Below, one piece after another: positions 1-9,530 of a stretch of DNA of 64,000 nt (positions are counted from its first letter, which is position 1; the number at the start of each line of letters is the position of its first letter). Below the pieces are notes generated by a model. That model was not told the DNA's origin and searched no databases. It saw nothing but the letters and a program-made list of their open reading frames with translations. Made by a program: the position numbers and the translations under genes. The DNA is from Thalassotalea psychrophila (GTDB taxonomy: Bacteria; Pseudomonadota; Gammaproteobacteria; Enterobacterales; Alteromonadaceae): the NCBI RefSeq assembly GCF_031583595.1, contig NZ_CP134145.1, positions 434,001 to 498,000 of the forward strand, read 5' to 3'.

Positions 1-1466
1 TTGAAAAAGACTTTGCCGATTCTAAAATACCAGAGCAACCGCAATACGTCTCGGATCATACCCATCATTTACTTGATAAATTAATCTCTCAATCGGTTCA
101 TACTTCAGCACCAAGCTTTATCGGTCATATGACTTCTGCATTACCTTATTTTCAATTGCCACTATCAAAATTGATGACCGGTTTGAATCAGAATTTGGTA
201 AAGATAGAAACATCGAAAGCGTTTACACCATTAGAAAGACAAGTTTTGGGTATGATGCATCGTATGGTATACCAACAGAATGATGGATTTTATCAGCAGT
301 GGATGCACAGTGCAGAGCATTCGTTAGGGGCGTTTTGTTCAGGCGGTACAGTTGCTAACATTACTGCTCTTTGGGTAGCAAGAAATACTTTATTGAAACC
401 TGAAGGTGAATTTACTGGAGTGGCCAAGCAAGGATTAGTGAAAGCACTTAAGCATTATGGCTATGATGATATTGCAATTTTAGTTTCTGAGCGTGGACAT
501 TACTCGTTAAAAAAAGCAGCTGATATATTAGGAATCGGTCGAGATAACGTTATTGCCGTTAAAACTGATACGAATAACCGAATAAATTTATCGGCCTTAA
601 AAGCAGAATGTAAACGCCTAAAAGACAATAACATTAAACTAATGGCTATTGTTGGAATTGCCGGTACAACAGAAACTGGAAGTATAGATCCCCTAACTGA
701 AATGGCAGAAATCGCCAAACAATACCAATGTCATTTTCATGTTGATGCAGCGTGGGGCGGGGCCACATTACTTTCTAATAAATATCGATCTTTACTAGCG
801 GGAATTGAACTGGCTGATTCAGTTACTATTGATGCACATAAGCAAATGTATGTACCAATGGGTGCTGGTTTGGTTGTATTTAAAAACCCTGAGTCAGTAG
901 CTGCAATCGAGCATCATGCAGAGTACATATTACGAAAAGGCTCAAAAGACTTGGGAAGTCATACCTTAGAAGGATCGCGACCAGGTATGGCAATGATGGT
1001 GTATGCAAGTATGCACATAATCTCACGTCCAGGTTATGAGATGTTGATTAATCAGAGCATTGATAAAGCGAAATATTTCGCCGATTTAATTGATTGTGAA
1101 GCCGATTTTGAATTAGTTTCTAAACCAGAGCTTTGCTTATTAACTTATCGATATGTTCCGCAAGTAGTACAGCAATATTTGCAAACCGCTAATTCACAAC
1201 AAAGATCAGAGATTAATGATTTGCTCGATCAGTTAACTCGTTTTATTCAAAAGCGTCAGCGTGAGTCTGGAAAATCTTTCGTATCTAGAACTCGTATAGA
1301 GGTGGAAAAATATGATGGCAGTAAAGTGTCAGTATTCAGAGTTGTACTTGCTAACCCACTAACGACCAATGAAATACTAGATGAAATACTGAAGGAGCAA
1401 AAACTTCTTGCTGCAGAGAGTTTACAGTTTTTACCACAAGTTCTTTCTAAGGTATTAAAAAGCTAA
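1..1466 (+). CDS. panP: PLP-dependent aspartate 1-decarboxylase PanP, 5' end outside the window
   Basis: Makes beta-alanine from aspartate for pantothenate synthesis, replacing the pyruvoyl enzyme PanD. The frame is open from base 3 with no start codon in a convincing place (an internal ATG lies at 129), so the gene begins upstream; about 487 residues are visible and the family is about 540 long. The group II decarboxylase signature is clear: HVDAAWGG, whose Asp would contact the PLP ring nitrogen, and DAHKQM with the PLP lysine codon near base 840. It converges on panC and panB, which make the other half of pantothenate and join the two, and this supports PanP over glutamate or aromatic amino acid decarboxylase. 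No panD is in the window. Family assignment is confident; the substrate is inferred from context. Confidence 0.88.
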   Translation, partial: EKDFADSKIPEQPQYVSDHTHHLLDKLISQSVHTSAPSFIGHMTSALPYFQLPLSKLMTGLNQNLVKIETSKAFTPLERQVLGMMHRMVYQQNDGFYQQWMHSAEHSLGAFCSGGTVANITALWVARNTLLKPEGEFTGVAKQGLVKALKHYGYDDIAILVSERGHYSLKKAADILGIGRDNVIAVKTDTNNRINLSALKAECKRLKDNNIKLMAIVGIAGTTETGSIDPLTEMAEIAKQYQCHFHVDAAWGGATLLSNKYRSLLAGIELADSVTIDAHKQMYVPMGAGLVVFKNPESVAAIEHHAEYILRKGSKDLGSHTLEGSRPGMAMMVYASMHIISRPGYEMLINQSIDKAKYFADLIDCEADFELVSKPELCLLTYRYVPQVVQQYLQTANSQQRSEINDLLDQLTRFIQKRQRESGKSFVSRTRIEVEKYDGSKVSVFRVVLANPLTTNEILDEILKEQKLLAAESLQFLPQVLSKVLKS

Positions 1467-1497
1467 CCTATTAGATGCCGCTTTATATGGATTAGTA

Positions 1498-2343
1498 TTA
1501 TAAATTTACTTGGATGTTATCTATTAGCCTAGCTTTACCACAATGTGCCGCAGCTAAAATCACTAACTCTTTATCATCAGTCGTTGCTGGATTTAGTGTA
1601 CGTGCATGACAGATATGAATGTAATCTGTTCTCATCCCTGAAGAATTTATAGACTTAATAGCTGTTTCAGTTAAAGCATTATAATCTTTACTAATAGGCA
1701 ATTGTTTAGCTAACCAACTTAATGCTTTATGTAGATTCGCGGCTATATTTTTTTCATCAGCAGTTAGATAATTATTGCGCGAGCTCATTGCTAATCCTGT
1801 TTCTTCTCGCATGGTTTCGACAGGAATAATTTCTATTGGTAACGATAAATCTTCAACCATGGTTTGTACCACTTGCACTTGCTGATAATCTTTTAAACCA
1901 AAACAAGCAACATCAGGCTGCACTAGGTTAAATAATTTACAAACTATTGTTGATACACCACGAAAATGGCCAGGACGTGACTCCCCGCAATAGCCATCAG
2001 ATACGTTAGGTACTTCTACATAGGTTTGTTTATCTAAGCCTTTTGGATAGATAATGTCTGGAGTAGGGGTAAATAACAAATCGGTTTTGGCAGCGATAAG
2101 TTTTTGCTTATCATCATCCATTGTACGAGGATAATTACCGATATCTTCATTGGCACCAAATTGCATAGGATTCACAAATATACTCGCAACTATTTTGTCG
2201 GCGTGTTTATGAGCTTCTTCTACTAAAGAAATGTGACCTGCATGTAAATTACCCATAGTAGGTACAAATGCCACTTTTAAACCATCTCTACGCCAAACGC
2301 TTATTTGCTGACGTAATTCGGTAATATCGCTAACAGTATTCAT
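1498..2343 (-). CDS. panC: Pantothenate synthetase
   Basis: ATP-dependent ligation of pantoate and beta-alanine to pantothenate in the cytoplasm. The 281 residues match the usual length. Visible motifs are [10 protein letters not shown] near residues 28-37 (the HIGH-type nucleotide-binding loop), IFVNPMQFG, the pantoate-binding stretch [19 protein letters not shown] and MSSRN (the KMSKS-like loop). The start is 3 bp from the end of panB, so the two are probably translated together as the last genes of pcnB-folK-panB-panC. The 3' end faces panP across about 30 bp with no clear hairpin between them. Confidence 0.97.
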   Translation of the reverse strand: MNTVSDITELRQQISVWRRDGLKVAFVPTMGNLHAGHISLVEEAHKHADKIVASIFVNPMQFGANEDIGNYPRTMDDDKQKLIAAKTDLLFTPTPDIIYPKGLDKQTYVEVPNVSDGYCGESRPGHFRGVSTIVCKLFNLVQPDVACFGLKDYQQVQVVQTMVEDLSLPIEIIPVETMREETGLAMSSRNNYLTADEKNIAANLHKALSWLAKQLPISKDYNALTETAIKSINSSGMRTDYIHICHARTLNPATTDDKELVILAAAHCGKARLIDNIQVNL

Positions 2344-2346
2344 TTA

Positions 2347-3141
2347 TTAATTAAAGCTGTGCTCAGGCCCTGGGAAAGCACCTGTGTTTACGTCATTAAT
2401 ATAAAGCGCTACTGCTTTTTCAATATTACCTGTTTCAGCTAAGAAATTACGCGAGAACTTAGGGATTTTACCAAAAGAGATACCAAGGGCATCATGCATA
2501 ACTAGTATTTGGCCATCGGTAACATTTCCGGCGCCAATGCCTATAGTAGGAATAGAAACAGCTTCGGTTATAGCTTTAGCTAATTCTGTTGGAATACACT
2601 CTAACACCAGTAACTGAATACCAGCTTGCTCTAAGCCTTTAGCGTGCTCAATCATCTGCAGAGCTTTTTCATTATCACGGCCTTGCACTTTAAAGCCGCC
2701 AAACACATTTACTGATTGAGGAGTTAATCCTAAATGACCACAAACAGGAACACTTCTGTCAACTAAACCTCGTACGGTCTCATATAGCCATTCACCGCCC
2801 TCAAGCTTGACCATATTCGCCCCTGCTTGCATTAACTTGGCTGAATTGGCATAGGTTTGTTCAGGTGTGGCATAAGACATAAATGGTAGATCAGCAATAA
2901 CTAGAGCGTTATTAACGCCGTTGCGAACGCAGCGGGTGTGGTAACAAATATCTTCAACACTTACGGGTAAAGTATCTGATTGCCCTTGTAATACCATCCC
3001 TAATGAATCGCCAATCAACATTGCATGTATTCCTGCAACATCAAATTGATGAGCAAAGCTGGCGTCATAGGCGGTAATAGTGGAAATTTTTTCTCCAGCA
3101 TCTTTCATTTTTTGTAAGGTGCTAACAGTTACTCTACTCAT
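2347..3141 (-). CDS. panB: 3-methyl-2-oxobutanoate hydroxymethyltransferase
   Basis: Transfers a one-carbon unit from methylene-tetrahydrofolate to alpha-ketoisovalerate, the first step to pantoate. The TIM-barrel protein is very like E. coli PanB along its length: [15 protein letters not shown] (metal-binding Asp), [19 protein letters not shown] and IGIGAGN. The frame reaches up to 3186, but the Met at 3141 ([16 protein letters not shown]) lines up with the E. coli start and gives 264 residues, the same length; the longer form adds a 15-residue tail without homology. It sits between folK and panC in one probable transcript. Confidence 0.96.
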   Translation of the reverse strand: MSRVTVSTLQKMKDAGEKISTITAYDASFAHQFDVAGIHAMLIGDSLGMVLQGQSDTLPVSVEDICYHTRCVRNGVNNALVIADLPFMSYATPEQTYANSAKLMQAGANMVKLEGGEWLYETVRGLVDRSVPVCGHLGLTPQSVNVFGGFKVQGRDNEKALQMIEHAKGLEQAGIQLLVLECIPTELAKAITEAVSIPTIGIGAGNVTDGQILVMHDALGISFGKIPKFSRNFLAETGNIEKAVALYINDVNTGAFPGPEHSFN

Positions 3142-3215
3142 AATATTTATCTTAAAACTGAAATATAGTTTGTGCGCTTGGCGCATACATAAATTTTTTG
3201 TAGATTGTCACAGAA

Positions 3216-3713
3216 TTAATTTAAGTGCAACCGACGGACAACAAATAAGCCGTTATCATCTAGTTGTATCTTTAAATTAGTTACATTTGTTCCGTCAGGA
3301 AGAACTAAATTGCTGTTTAATTCAGCTAATGGGTAAATAACAAACTCTCGAACTTTCATTCCGTAATGAGGAATGGTTAGACGCTCATTATTTACTATTT
3401 TATCGCCGAATAATAAAATATCGAGATCCAGTACTCTAGCACCCCAACGTTCATCTTTGCGTACTCGCCCAAAACTTAATTCAATGTCTTGTAGCTGATC
3501 AAGTAACTCAATAGGTGAAAGTATAGTATCAATACAGGCTACTGCATTCATATAATCAGGCTGATCCTGCGGCCCCATTGGCTTACTAGAGTATAACGAA
3601 GAAACAGCAATACATTTAGTTTTTGTTATTTGACCTAACTGAGCAACTGCTTGTTCTATCTGAACATCAGGATTATCTAAATTGCTACCAAGGCCAATAT
3701 AAACAATTGTCAT
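3216..3713 (-). CDS. folK: 2-amino-4-hydroxy-6-hydroxymethyldihydropteridine pyrophosphokinase (HPPK)
   Basis: Pyrophosphorylates 6-hydroxymethyl-7,8-dihydropterin in folate synthesis. Family motifs are YIGLGSNL at the N terminus, the loop around FGRVRKDERWGARVLDLDILLFG with its catalytic basic residues and paired Asp, and PHYGMKVREFV. The open frame extends to 3794, but those 27 extra residues overlap pcnB and have no homology. The Met at 3713 (MTIVYIGLG) is the natural start and lies 10 bp after the pcnB stop. At 165 residues the length is normal. pcnB-folK linkage is common in gammaproteobacteria. Confidence 0.95.
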   Translation of the reverse strand: MTIVYIGLGSNLDNPDVQIEQAVAQLGQITKTKCIAVSSLYSSKPMGPQDQPDYMNAVACIDTILSPIELLDQLQDIELSFGRVRKDERWGARVLDLDILLFGDKIVNNERLTIPHYGMKVREFVIYPLAELNSNLVLPDGTNVTNLKIQLDDNGLFVVRRLHLN

Positions 3714-3723
3714 TATTGTATGG

Positions 3724-5139
3724 CTATTCTTTGTTAGCAGGTTTACGGCGTTTACGTGTAGTACGTCGTTTACTGGTTTTATTACCTTTAACACTTTTCA
3801 GCATTTGTTCTTGCGTATCAGGCGTGGCTTCTTGAAAATGTGTCCACCAATCGGCAAGCTCTGCTAAGTAACCACCTTCAACTTCGCCGCGTAATAATAA
3901 GAAATCGTAACCAGCTCTAAAGCGCTGATGTTCTAGTGCTTTAAAAGCACGAGAGCCTTCTCTACGGTCTAGTTTTTGTTGTAAAAACCAGATATCTTTC
4001 ATCGGTTGTTGAAAACGTTTTGGAATAGCTATACAGCGTTGTTGCTCGCTCATGATCTCACTCATTGCCGCAAAAAATGCATCTTGGTATGCCATTGCAG
4101 AGTTATCGAGGATATCTTTAACACTGCCTTCTAATTTATACCAAATGACTGCTGCTAATAAGAATGCAGGCGTAACACGCTTGCCTTCGTTAATACGCTT
4201 GTCAGTATTTATTAATACTCGTTCTACAAATTTCAGTGCAATCGAATCAGGTTCATTTTTAACTGTTTCGCTTATGTGCGGGAAAAAGTATTGCAATAAG
4301 TCGTATTTAGCCAACATATGGAAATTTTGTTGAGCTTTACCACCAAGGAATAATTTCAAATACTCTTCAAACATACGAGCTGCAGGAATATTTGCCATTA
4401 ACGGGGCAAGGGCTTTAATAGGTTGTTCCGTTTCAGCTTCAATAGTCATATCAAGCTTGGTAGCAAACCGTATGGCACGTAACATACGAACTGGATCTTC
4501 TCGATAACGAGTTTCAGGATCACCAATTAAGCGAATCACTTTATCGTTAATGTCTTGTACGCCATCAGCGAAGTCATATACTTTAAAATCTTTAATCGAA
4601 TAATATAAAGCGTTAATGGTAAAGTCACGACGTTCAGCGTCTTCATCTATACTGCCATAGATATTGTCACGCAATAACATGCCATGCTCTGATTGTTTTG
4701 AAACAATTTTATCTTTGTTTGCTTTAGTATGCTCTATTTTCGGAGCATTATCGTGATGTCCCCTAAACGTTGCAACTTCGATAATATCTCGGCCAAATAC
4801 GATATGGGCAAGGCGAAACCTTCTACCAATTAAACGACAATTTCTAAACAATGCTTTGATTTGCTCGGGAGTTGCGTTGGTTGCAATGTCAAAATCTTTT
4901 GGATGTTCACCCAGTAAAATATCACGTACACCACCGCCAACAAGGTAAGCGTCAAAGCCACCTTTATTTAAGCGATAAAGTACTTTTAAAGCATTCTCAC
5001 TGAAATCTTTGCGAGAGATATTATGTTCTCCACGAGAGAACACAATTGGAAATTCAATATTTGAGTTTTTTGCTTTATTTTTGTTTGCTTTTTTGTCTTT
5101 AGCGAACATCGATTTAATAAGCCTAGTAAATGCGTTAAT
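3724..5139 (-). CDS. pcnB: Poly(A) polymerase I, probable AUU start
   Basis: Adds 3' poly(A) tails that mark RNAs for decay. The nucleotidyltransferase signature LVGGGVRD followed by PKDFDIATNA carries the two catalytic Asp residues; RRFRLAH, RRDFTINALYYS and REDPVRMLRA follow, and the tail is strongly basic (KRRTTRKRRK), all as in E. coli. Start choice is not simple. The first ATG (5178) lies inside an inserted 160-bp element. Another ATG at 5109 would remove a stretch (FTRLIKSMF) that resembles the E. coli N terminus (FTRVANFC). An ATT at 5139-5137, seven bases after AAGGA, gives the best match; E. coli pcnB is known to start at AUU. From there the protein is 471 residues (E. coli 465). The function is certain, the start is inferred. 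Confidence 0.93.
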   Translation of the reverse strand: MNAFTRLIKSMFAKDKKANKNKAKNSNIEFPIVFSRGEHNISRKDFSENALKVLYRLNKGGFDAYLVGGGVRDILLGEHPKDFDIATNATPEQIKALFRNCRLIGRRFRLAHIVFGRDIIEVATFRGHHDNAPKIEHTKANKDKIVSKQSEHGMLLRDNIYGSIDEDAERRDFTINALYYSIKDFKVYDFADGVQDINDKVIRLIGDPETRYREDPVRMLRAIRFATKLDMTIEAETEQPIKALAPLMANIPAARMFEEYLKLFLGGKAQQNFHMLAKYDLLQYFFPHISETVKNEPDSIALKFVERVLINTDKRINEGKRVTPAFLLAAVIWYKLEGSVKDILDNSAMAYQDAFFAAMSEIMSEQQRCIAIPKRFQQPMKDIWFLQQKLDRREGSRAFKALEHQRFRAGYDFLLLRGEVEGGYLAELADWWTHFQEATPDTQEQMLKSVKGNKTSKRRTTRKRRKPANKE

Positions 5140-5151
5140 AGCAGTTTCCTT
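5137..5151 (-). promoter_or_regulatory. Shine-Dalgarno and AUU start codon of pcnB
   Basis: On the minus strand, AAGGA (5151-5147) is followed by AACTGCT and then ATT (5139-5137), in frame with pcnB. Spacing is ideal, and no comparable ribosome site precedes the ATG at 5178 or 5109. The rare AUU codon would hold pcnB translation low, as is known for E. coli. Based on sequence only. Confidence 0.6.
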
Positions 5152-5166
5152 AATAATTGTAGCTAA

Positions 5167-5326
5167 TACCAAGTCCATTAATTATCTGCTCATTTTTAAT
5201 GGTTAAAATGAATAACTACTGCGTTATAAAATCTTTAAGTAACATAACTACTTACAAAATTTTATGCCTTGTATTTATCCATTTTTCCTCAATAAAAAGT
5301 AGATCAGATAATTAATGGAATTGATA
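5167..5326. mobile_element. 160-bp MITE-like element, copy 1
   Basis: A 160-bp AT-rich segment with 25-base terminal inverted repeats differing at three positions (TACCAAGTCCATTAATTATC at the left, TATCAATTCCATTAATTATC inverted at the right). Both ends begin and end with TA, as expected for TA target duplication by an IS630/Tc1-type transposase. No coding capacity. It shares an exact 29-base core (5204-5232) with the inverted copy at 40658-40817 (core 40752-40780), which is also exactly 160 bp. Its left end covers the first codons of the longest possible pcnB frame. Confidence 0.8.
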
Positions 5327-5399
5327 TAGGCGTCGAATATGGGCGCAATAATATATTAAAGCGGTTAAAAAGAGAACGAAAACCGTATCTTATCTTGCT

Positions 5400-6305
5400 T
5401 TAAAGCATAATTTCTCGCTGCTTGGGAATATTTCTAAGCTGCCAATGCTGTATAGCCCAATTTATGATCGTTTCTACAGGTTCTAATTCTAAATCTTTAA
5501 CTGGATTTTGCCCTAAAAACTGTAATGCTTTTATGAGCGCAGGCTGGGGATTTTTATTATTTATTGCAGGCGCCGCATTTTGTTTACTTAGTTTGTAACC
5601 CTGTTCAGTAACAGCTAAAGGCACATGCACATAATTTGGAGCGGTTAACCTTAAGGTTTTAAATAGAGAGAGTTGTCTGGCTGTAGGTTCTAGTAAATCA
5701 CAACCTCGAACAACTTCAGTAATACCCTGCAAAGCATCATCTACAACTACCGCAAGTTGGTAAGCAAACAGTCCATCACGGCGATGAATAATAAAATCTT
5801 CAGCGGCGAGTGCTTTATCAACCGCAACGGTTCCTTGTATGCCATCAGAAAATTCAGCAAAAGGAAACTCATTGATTAAGCGAGTTGCGCAGCCTGCAGC
5901 ATCAAGGTTTAAAGTTTTGCAGGTTCCCAAATAAATGCCACCAGTTTTTTTGATTTGACCGCGGGTACATTGGCAATAATAGCTCTTATTTTGTTCGTTT
6001 AAATAGGTGAGTACATCGTAATAAAGTGATGCTTGCTGGCTTTGATAAATAACTTGCTCATCCCAATGCAAGCCGTAAGCATCTAGCGTGGTTAAAATCG
6101 CTTCACTGGCGCCAGGCATTTCTCTAGGTTTATCGATATCTTCAATACGAACAAGCCATTTACCTTGTAAACTTTTCGCTTGTAAATAACTCGCTAACGC
6201 TGCTACTAAAGAGCCGAAATGAAGTAAGCCTGAAGGGGAGGGAGCAAAACGGCCACGATAGGAACTAGGTGGCCGTTGAGAAATGGGGTTTTGCATAGAA
6301 TGCAT
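5400..6305 (-). CDS. gluQ: Glutamyl-Q tRNA(Asp) synthetase
   Basis: Attaches glutamate to the queuosine base of tRNA(Asp). It is a truncated paralogue of glutamyl-tRNA synthetase without the anticodon-binding domain, and 301 residues is typical. Motifs: GRFAPSPSGLLHFGSL (HIGH-type), the zinc-binding cysteines in YYCQCTRGQ and GTC, and KLSKQN as the KMSKS-type loop. It begins 10 bp after the dksA stop, the usual dksA-gluQ pairing. A second Met three codons in (6296) is an equally possible start; neither has a strong ribosome site. Confidence 0.95.
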   Translation of the reverse strand: MHSMQNPISQRPPSSYRGRFAPSPSGLLHFGSLVAALASYLQAKSLQGKWLVRIEDIDKPREMPGASEAILTTLDAYGLHWDEQVIYQSQQASLYYDVLTYLNEQNKSYYCQCTRGQIKKTGGIYLGTCKTLNLDAAGCATRLINEFPFAEFSDGIQGTVAVDKALAAEDFIIHRRDGLFAYQLAVVVDDALQGITEVVRGCDLLEPTARQLSLFKTLRLTAPNYVHVPLAVTEQGYKLSKQNAAPAINNKNPQPALIKALQFLGQNPVKDLELEPVETIINWAIQHWQLRNIPKQREIML

Positions 6306-6315
6306 TATTGAGGAA

Positions 6316-6765
6316 TTAACCTGCCATTTGGCGTTCTTTAATTTCTGCTAATGTTTTACATTCAATACATAAATCTGCAGTTGGGCGTGCTTCTAAACGC
6401 TTGATACCAATTTCAATACCACAGGTATTACAGAAACCAAAGTCACTCTCTTCAATAAATTGTAGAGTTTTTTCAATTTTCTTAATTAGTTTACGTTCAC
6501 GATCTCGAGTACGTAATTCTAAACTGAATTCTTCTTCTTGTGCTGCACGATCAACCGGATCAGGGAAGTTTGCCGCCTCATCTTTCATATGAGTCACAGT
6601 ACGATCTACTTCTTCACGAAGCTGAATGCGCCAAGCTTCAAGAATCTTCTTAAAGTGATCTTCTTGAGCTGGGTTCATGTACTCTTCACCAGCTTTTTCT
6701 ACGTATGGCTTAACACCGGCTAAGGCCAGAATACCTATTGCTTGACTTGCTTTTTTCGTTGGCAT
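6316..6765 (-). CDS. dksA: RNA polymerase-binding transcription factor DksA
   Basis: Binds the RNA polymerase secondary channel and acts with ppGpp in the stringent response. The 149 residues match E. coli (151). The coiled-coil tip carries the two acidic residues in [11 protein letters not shown], and the C-terminal zinc finger has CNTCG and CIECK. The ribosome site AGGAGA lies seven bases before the ATG. The promoter should be in the 177 bp up to sfsA. gluQ follows at once. Confidence 0.98.
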   Translation of the reverse strand: MPTKKASQAIGILALAGVKPYVEKAGEEYMNPAQEDHFKKILEAWRIQLREEVDRTVTHMKDEAANFPDPVDRAAQEEEFSLELRTRDRERKLIKKIEKTLQFIEESDFGFCNTCGIEIGIKRLEARPTADLCIECKTLAEIKERQMAG

Positions 6766-6942
6766 GCCGAATCTCCTAAATACTACTTAATTCGAAAAGC
6801 TAAAATTTGATTGAATATCTATAACAGAATGTTTAAATGCTGGCAACGTTTGTATTACATTTACCAATTTTTTCTTCATTAAAAAATAAATATACATCCT
6901 ACTAGACAGGCTATATAGGGGTTAAAATTTCAATATCAAGGT

Positions 6943-7650
6943 TTAATTGGAAATAAAATTCAACTTATGATCTATTTCAATACTGTTTTCATTGATTTTA
7001 CAGCCATAACAGATAACTTCAACACCAACATCAATAGCTTCATTTAACAAGCTAGCATACTTTTTATCAATAAAATCAGCGACTTTAACTTCATTGATAC
7101 CAGTATGCTGTACACAAAAAAATAACACAGCACGTTTTCCCTCAGAAATTAATGACATTAACTCTCTGATATGTTTTTGGCCGCGAGTAGTGACCGAATC
7201 TGGAAAATAGCCACAATCATCTATAAGCAAAGTTGTTGATTTTATCTCTACATAACAATCTGGCTTATTGTCATCACTTAAATATACATCTATGCGAGAG
7301 TTTTCTTTGCCATACTTTACTTCGGTTTTACAAAACTGGTAACCGGCAAGCTCAGTTATGACATCATTCTGTATGGCTTCCACCACTAAATGATTTGCCC
7401 GGCCAGTGTTAATACCGATTAAATGCCCATGGTTATTCTGCGCTAGTTCAAAAGTTCCTGGGTATTTTCGTTTTGGATTATCAGATAACGAAAACCACAC
7501 TTTAAAACCTGACTCTGCACAGCCAGTCATAGCACCCGTATTAGGGCAATGAATGGTAGTAATGTCACCGTTAGGTAATTCGATATCAGCTAAAAAGCGT
7601 TTATACCGCTTAATTAAAGTCGCGGGATATAAGACTGGTTCAAATTTCAT
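6943..7650 (-). CDS. sfsA: SfsA family protein (sugar fermentation stimulation protein)
   Basis: SfsA is a conserved gammaproteobacterial protein, often just upstream of dksA as here, with an OB-fold followed by a nuclease-like domain; the cellular role is not settled. Diagnostic stretches are ATLIKRYKRFLAD, HCPNTGAMTGC, WFSLSDNPKRKYPGT and VEIKSTTL. The Met at 7650 (MKFEPVLY) aligns with the E. coli start; an ATG three codons earlier (7659) is possible. It overlaps the end of the preceding MaoC-fold gene by about 11 bp, so translation is probably coupled. Confidence 0.93.
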   Translation of the reverse strand: MKFEPVLYPATLIKRYKRFLADIELPNGDITTIHCPNTGAMTGCAESGFKVWFSLSDNPKRKYPGTFELAQNNHGHLIGINTGRANHLVVEAIQNDVITELAGYQFCKTEVKYGKENSRIDVYLSDDNKPDCYVEIKSTTLLIDDCGYFPDSVTTRGQKHIRELMSLISEGKRAVLFFCVQHTGINEVKVADFIDKKYASLLNEAIDVGVEVICYGCKINENSIEIDHKLNFISN

Positions 7651-8086
7651 CGGATACATGCACTAAAGCTGAGCTGAGAAATGTCATTTTTAACTCACCA
7701 TCTTGATTGGTGACAAACATTTTTTTAGTTATCACACCTTTATTGGGCTGACTTTTAGATAAACGTTTATCAATTAACTCAATCTTCAAACTTAGTGTTT
7801 CACCTGCAAATACGGGCTTGAGCATTTTTAATTCATCTATGCCTAACCCCGCAACAGCTTCAACCTTAAAGTATAGGTTGTCATGAGCGAGTTTTGTTGC
7901 AATTGCAATAGTATGTACTGAGCTGGCAAACAACTTACCTATCTGGTGTTGCTTTGCTGCTTGTATACAAATATGAAAAGGCTGTGGATCCCATTGTCGC
8001 GCAAACTCAATTAGTTCTTGCTCGCTTAAGTAATAACTTGAGCTAGATATTAAAGTTTCGCCAATTTGTAACTGATGGTAGTGCAA
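7640..8086 (-). CDS. MaoC-like hotdog-fold dehydratase
   Basis: A 148-residue single-domain hotdog protein. The catalytic Asp and His of (R)-enoyl-CoA hydratases are present in WDPQPFHI (about residues 32-39), followed by GKLFASSVHTIAI and a second-half strand pattern (KPVFAGETLSLKIELI). The family hydrates trans-2-enoyl-CoA, but the acyl substrate cannot be read from sequence. It overlaps sfsA downstream. Whether this reflects function or gene packing is unknown. Confidence 0.82.
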   Translation of the reverse strand: MHYHQLQIGETLISSSSYYLSEQELIEFARQWDPQPFHICIQAAKQHQIGKLFASSVHTIAIATKLAHDNLYFKVEAVAGLGIDELKMLKPVFAGETLSLKIELIDKRLSKSQPNKGVITKKMFVTNQDGELKMTFLSSALVHVSDEI

Positions 8087-8208
8087 TTTAATTCCTGAGC
8101 TATGCTATATAGAAAATTTGGCTTATCATACCTTGGAATTAATGATGACAGATAGGCAATATTTCATCATATAAAAGAATGACAGAATAAAATTTAACAG
8201 GATTAGTA

Positions 8209-9498
8209 ATGACACAATCAGCAATTATCAAACTTACCGATAAAAAACCGAGTAACTGGCAAGCATCGTCGAATCTTAGTTTTCATGGTGATGAAATTCA
8301 TATTTATGTTGAAGAATCAAAGCTTAACTTACGAAAAATTCAACAGGCTGGCCGAAAAATTGAAGGGCTAGGCGTAATCAACGCAAGCTTACAAGGCGAC
8401 AGCTGGTGCGAGCATAGTCAATGGGCCTTTGCGCAGGGCTTCAGTAAAGTTGGTAAATTGGAAGCGATAGAATTTACCGGAGATGAAGCAACGGTTAAGC
8501 GCTTAAATGATAAGCAAAGTGCATATGCATGGGCTCGAGATTTAATAAACCAAACACCATCACAATTAGTACCTGAAACCTTAGCGCAAAGTGCACTAAT
8601 GTATCTTAAAGATTTGGCACCTGATCATGTTAGTGGTGAAATTATCAGTGGTGATAACTTAGAGCGTGAAGGTTGGACCGGAATTTATAATGTTGGTAAA
8701 GGCAGTATCAATGATCCTGGTATGTTGATTGTTGACTACAACCCATCTGGAAACCCAGAAGAGCCTATATTTACCACCTTGGTAGGCAAAGGTATTACAT
8801 TTGACTCAGGCGGTTATTCAATAAAGCCAAGTGCCGGTATGTTTTCAATGAAATGTGATATGGGCGGCGCTGCAACAGTAACAGCTGCGCTTGGTTTAGC
8901 GATTAAAAGCGGATTATCTAAACGGGTAATGTTAATTCTTTGCTGCGCTGAGAATATGATCAGCAGTTATGCTTATAAACTTGGCGATATTTTAAAATAT
9001 AAAAATGGTGTGAGCGTAGAAATAGCCAATACAGATGCTGAAGGTCGTTTAGTACTCGCTGATGGCTTAATTGCTGCAAGTGAATTCGGTGGTGAAATGA
9101 TTATCGACGCTGCGACATTAACCGGTGCAGCCATGGGAGCAACTGGTGGCGAATATAACGCTTTATTCGCACTAGACAACGATATAATTGCTAAAGCACA
9201 ACAAGTTGCTGTCAGTGAGAATGATCCTGCTTGGCATTTACCATTAGAAACATTCCACAACGCTAAATGCCCATCTGCATTTGCCGATACTGCCAACAGT
9301 ACAACTCAAAAAGGTGGCGGCATGGGCGGCGCAAGTAATGCTGCAGGTTTCTTATCTCGCTTTGTTGCCAATGAAGGTAAAGGTTGGTTACACATGGATT
9401 TATCTGCTTGTTATAACGAACATGGTAGTGGTATGTGGGCCGCAGGCGCCACAGGCTCGGGCATTGCAACAATTACCGGATTGCTTTTAGAACAATAA
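8209..9498 (+). CDS. pepB: Peptidase B, M17 leucyl aminopeptidase family
   Basis: Manganese- or zinc-dependent cytosolic aminopeptidase. The 429 residues are close to E. coli PepB (427), shorter than PepA. The M17 metal and active-site motifs are present: GKGITFDSGGYSIK, MKCDMGGAATV and NTDAEGRLVLADGL. The N-terminal half keeps PepB features (WAFAQGF, ARDLINQTPSQLVPE). Ribosome site AGGA lies eight bases before the ATG. A strong terminator follows, so it is probably a single-gene transcript. Confidence 0.95.
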   Translation: MTQSAIIKLTDKKPSNWQASSNLSFHGDEIHIYVEESKLNLRKIQQAGRKIEGLGVINASLQGDSWCEHSQWAFAQGFSKVGKLEAIEFTGDEATVKRLNDKQSAYAWARDLINQTPSQLVPETLAQSALMYLKDLAPDHVSGEIISGDNLEREGWTGIYNVGKGSINDPGMLIVDYNPSGNPEEPIFTTLVGKGITFDSGGYSIKPSAGMFSMKCDMGGAATVTAALGLAIKSGLSKRVMLILCCAENMISSYAYKLGDILKYKNGVSVEIANTDAEGRLVLADGLIAASEFGGEMIIDAATLTGAAMGATGGEYNALFALDNDIIAKAQQVAVSENDPAWHLPLETFHNAKCPSAFADTANSTTQKGGGMGGASNAAGFLSRFVANEGKGWLHMDLSACYNEHGSGMWAAGATGSGIATITGLLLEQ

Positions 9499-9530
9499 CT
9501 TAAGCAAGTTAATCTTAACTTGTTCATTTA

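Noticed and set aside
5234..5253. AAGTAACATAACTACTT as a TetR site
   Set aside because: It is inside the MITE and lacks the central TANNTA spacing.
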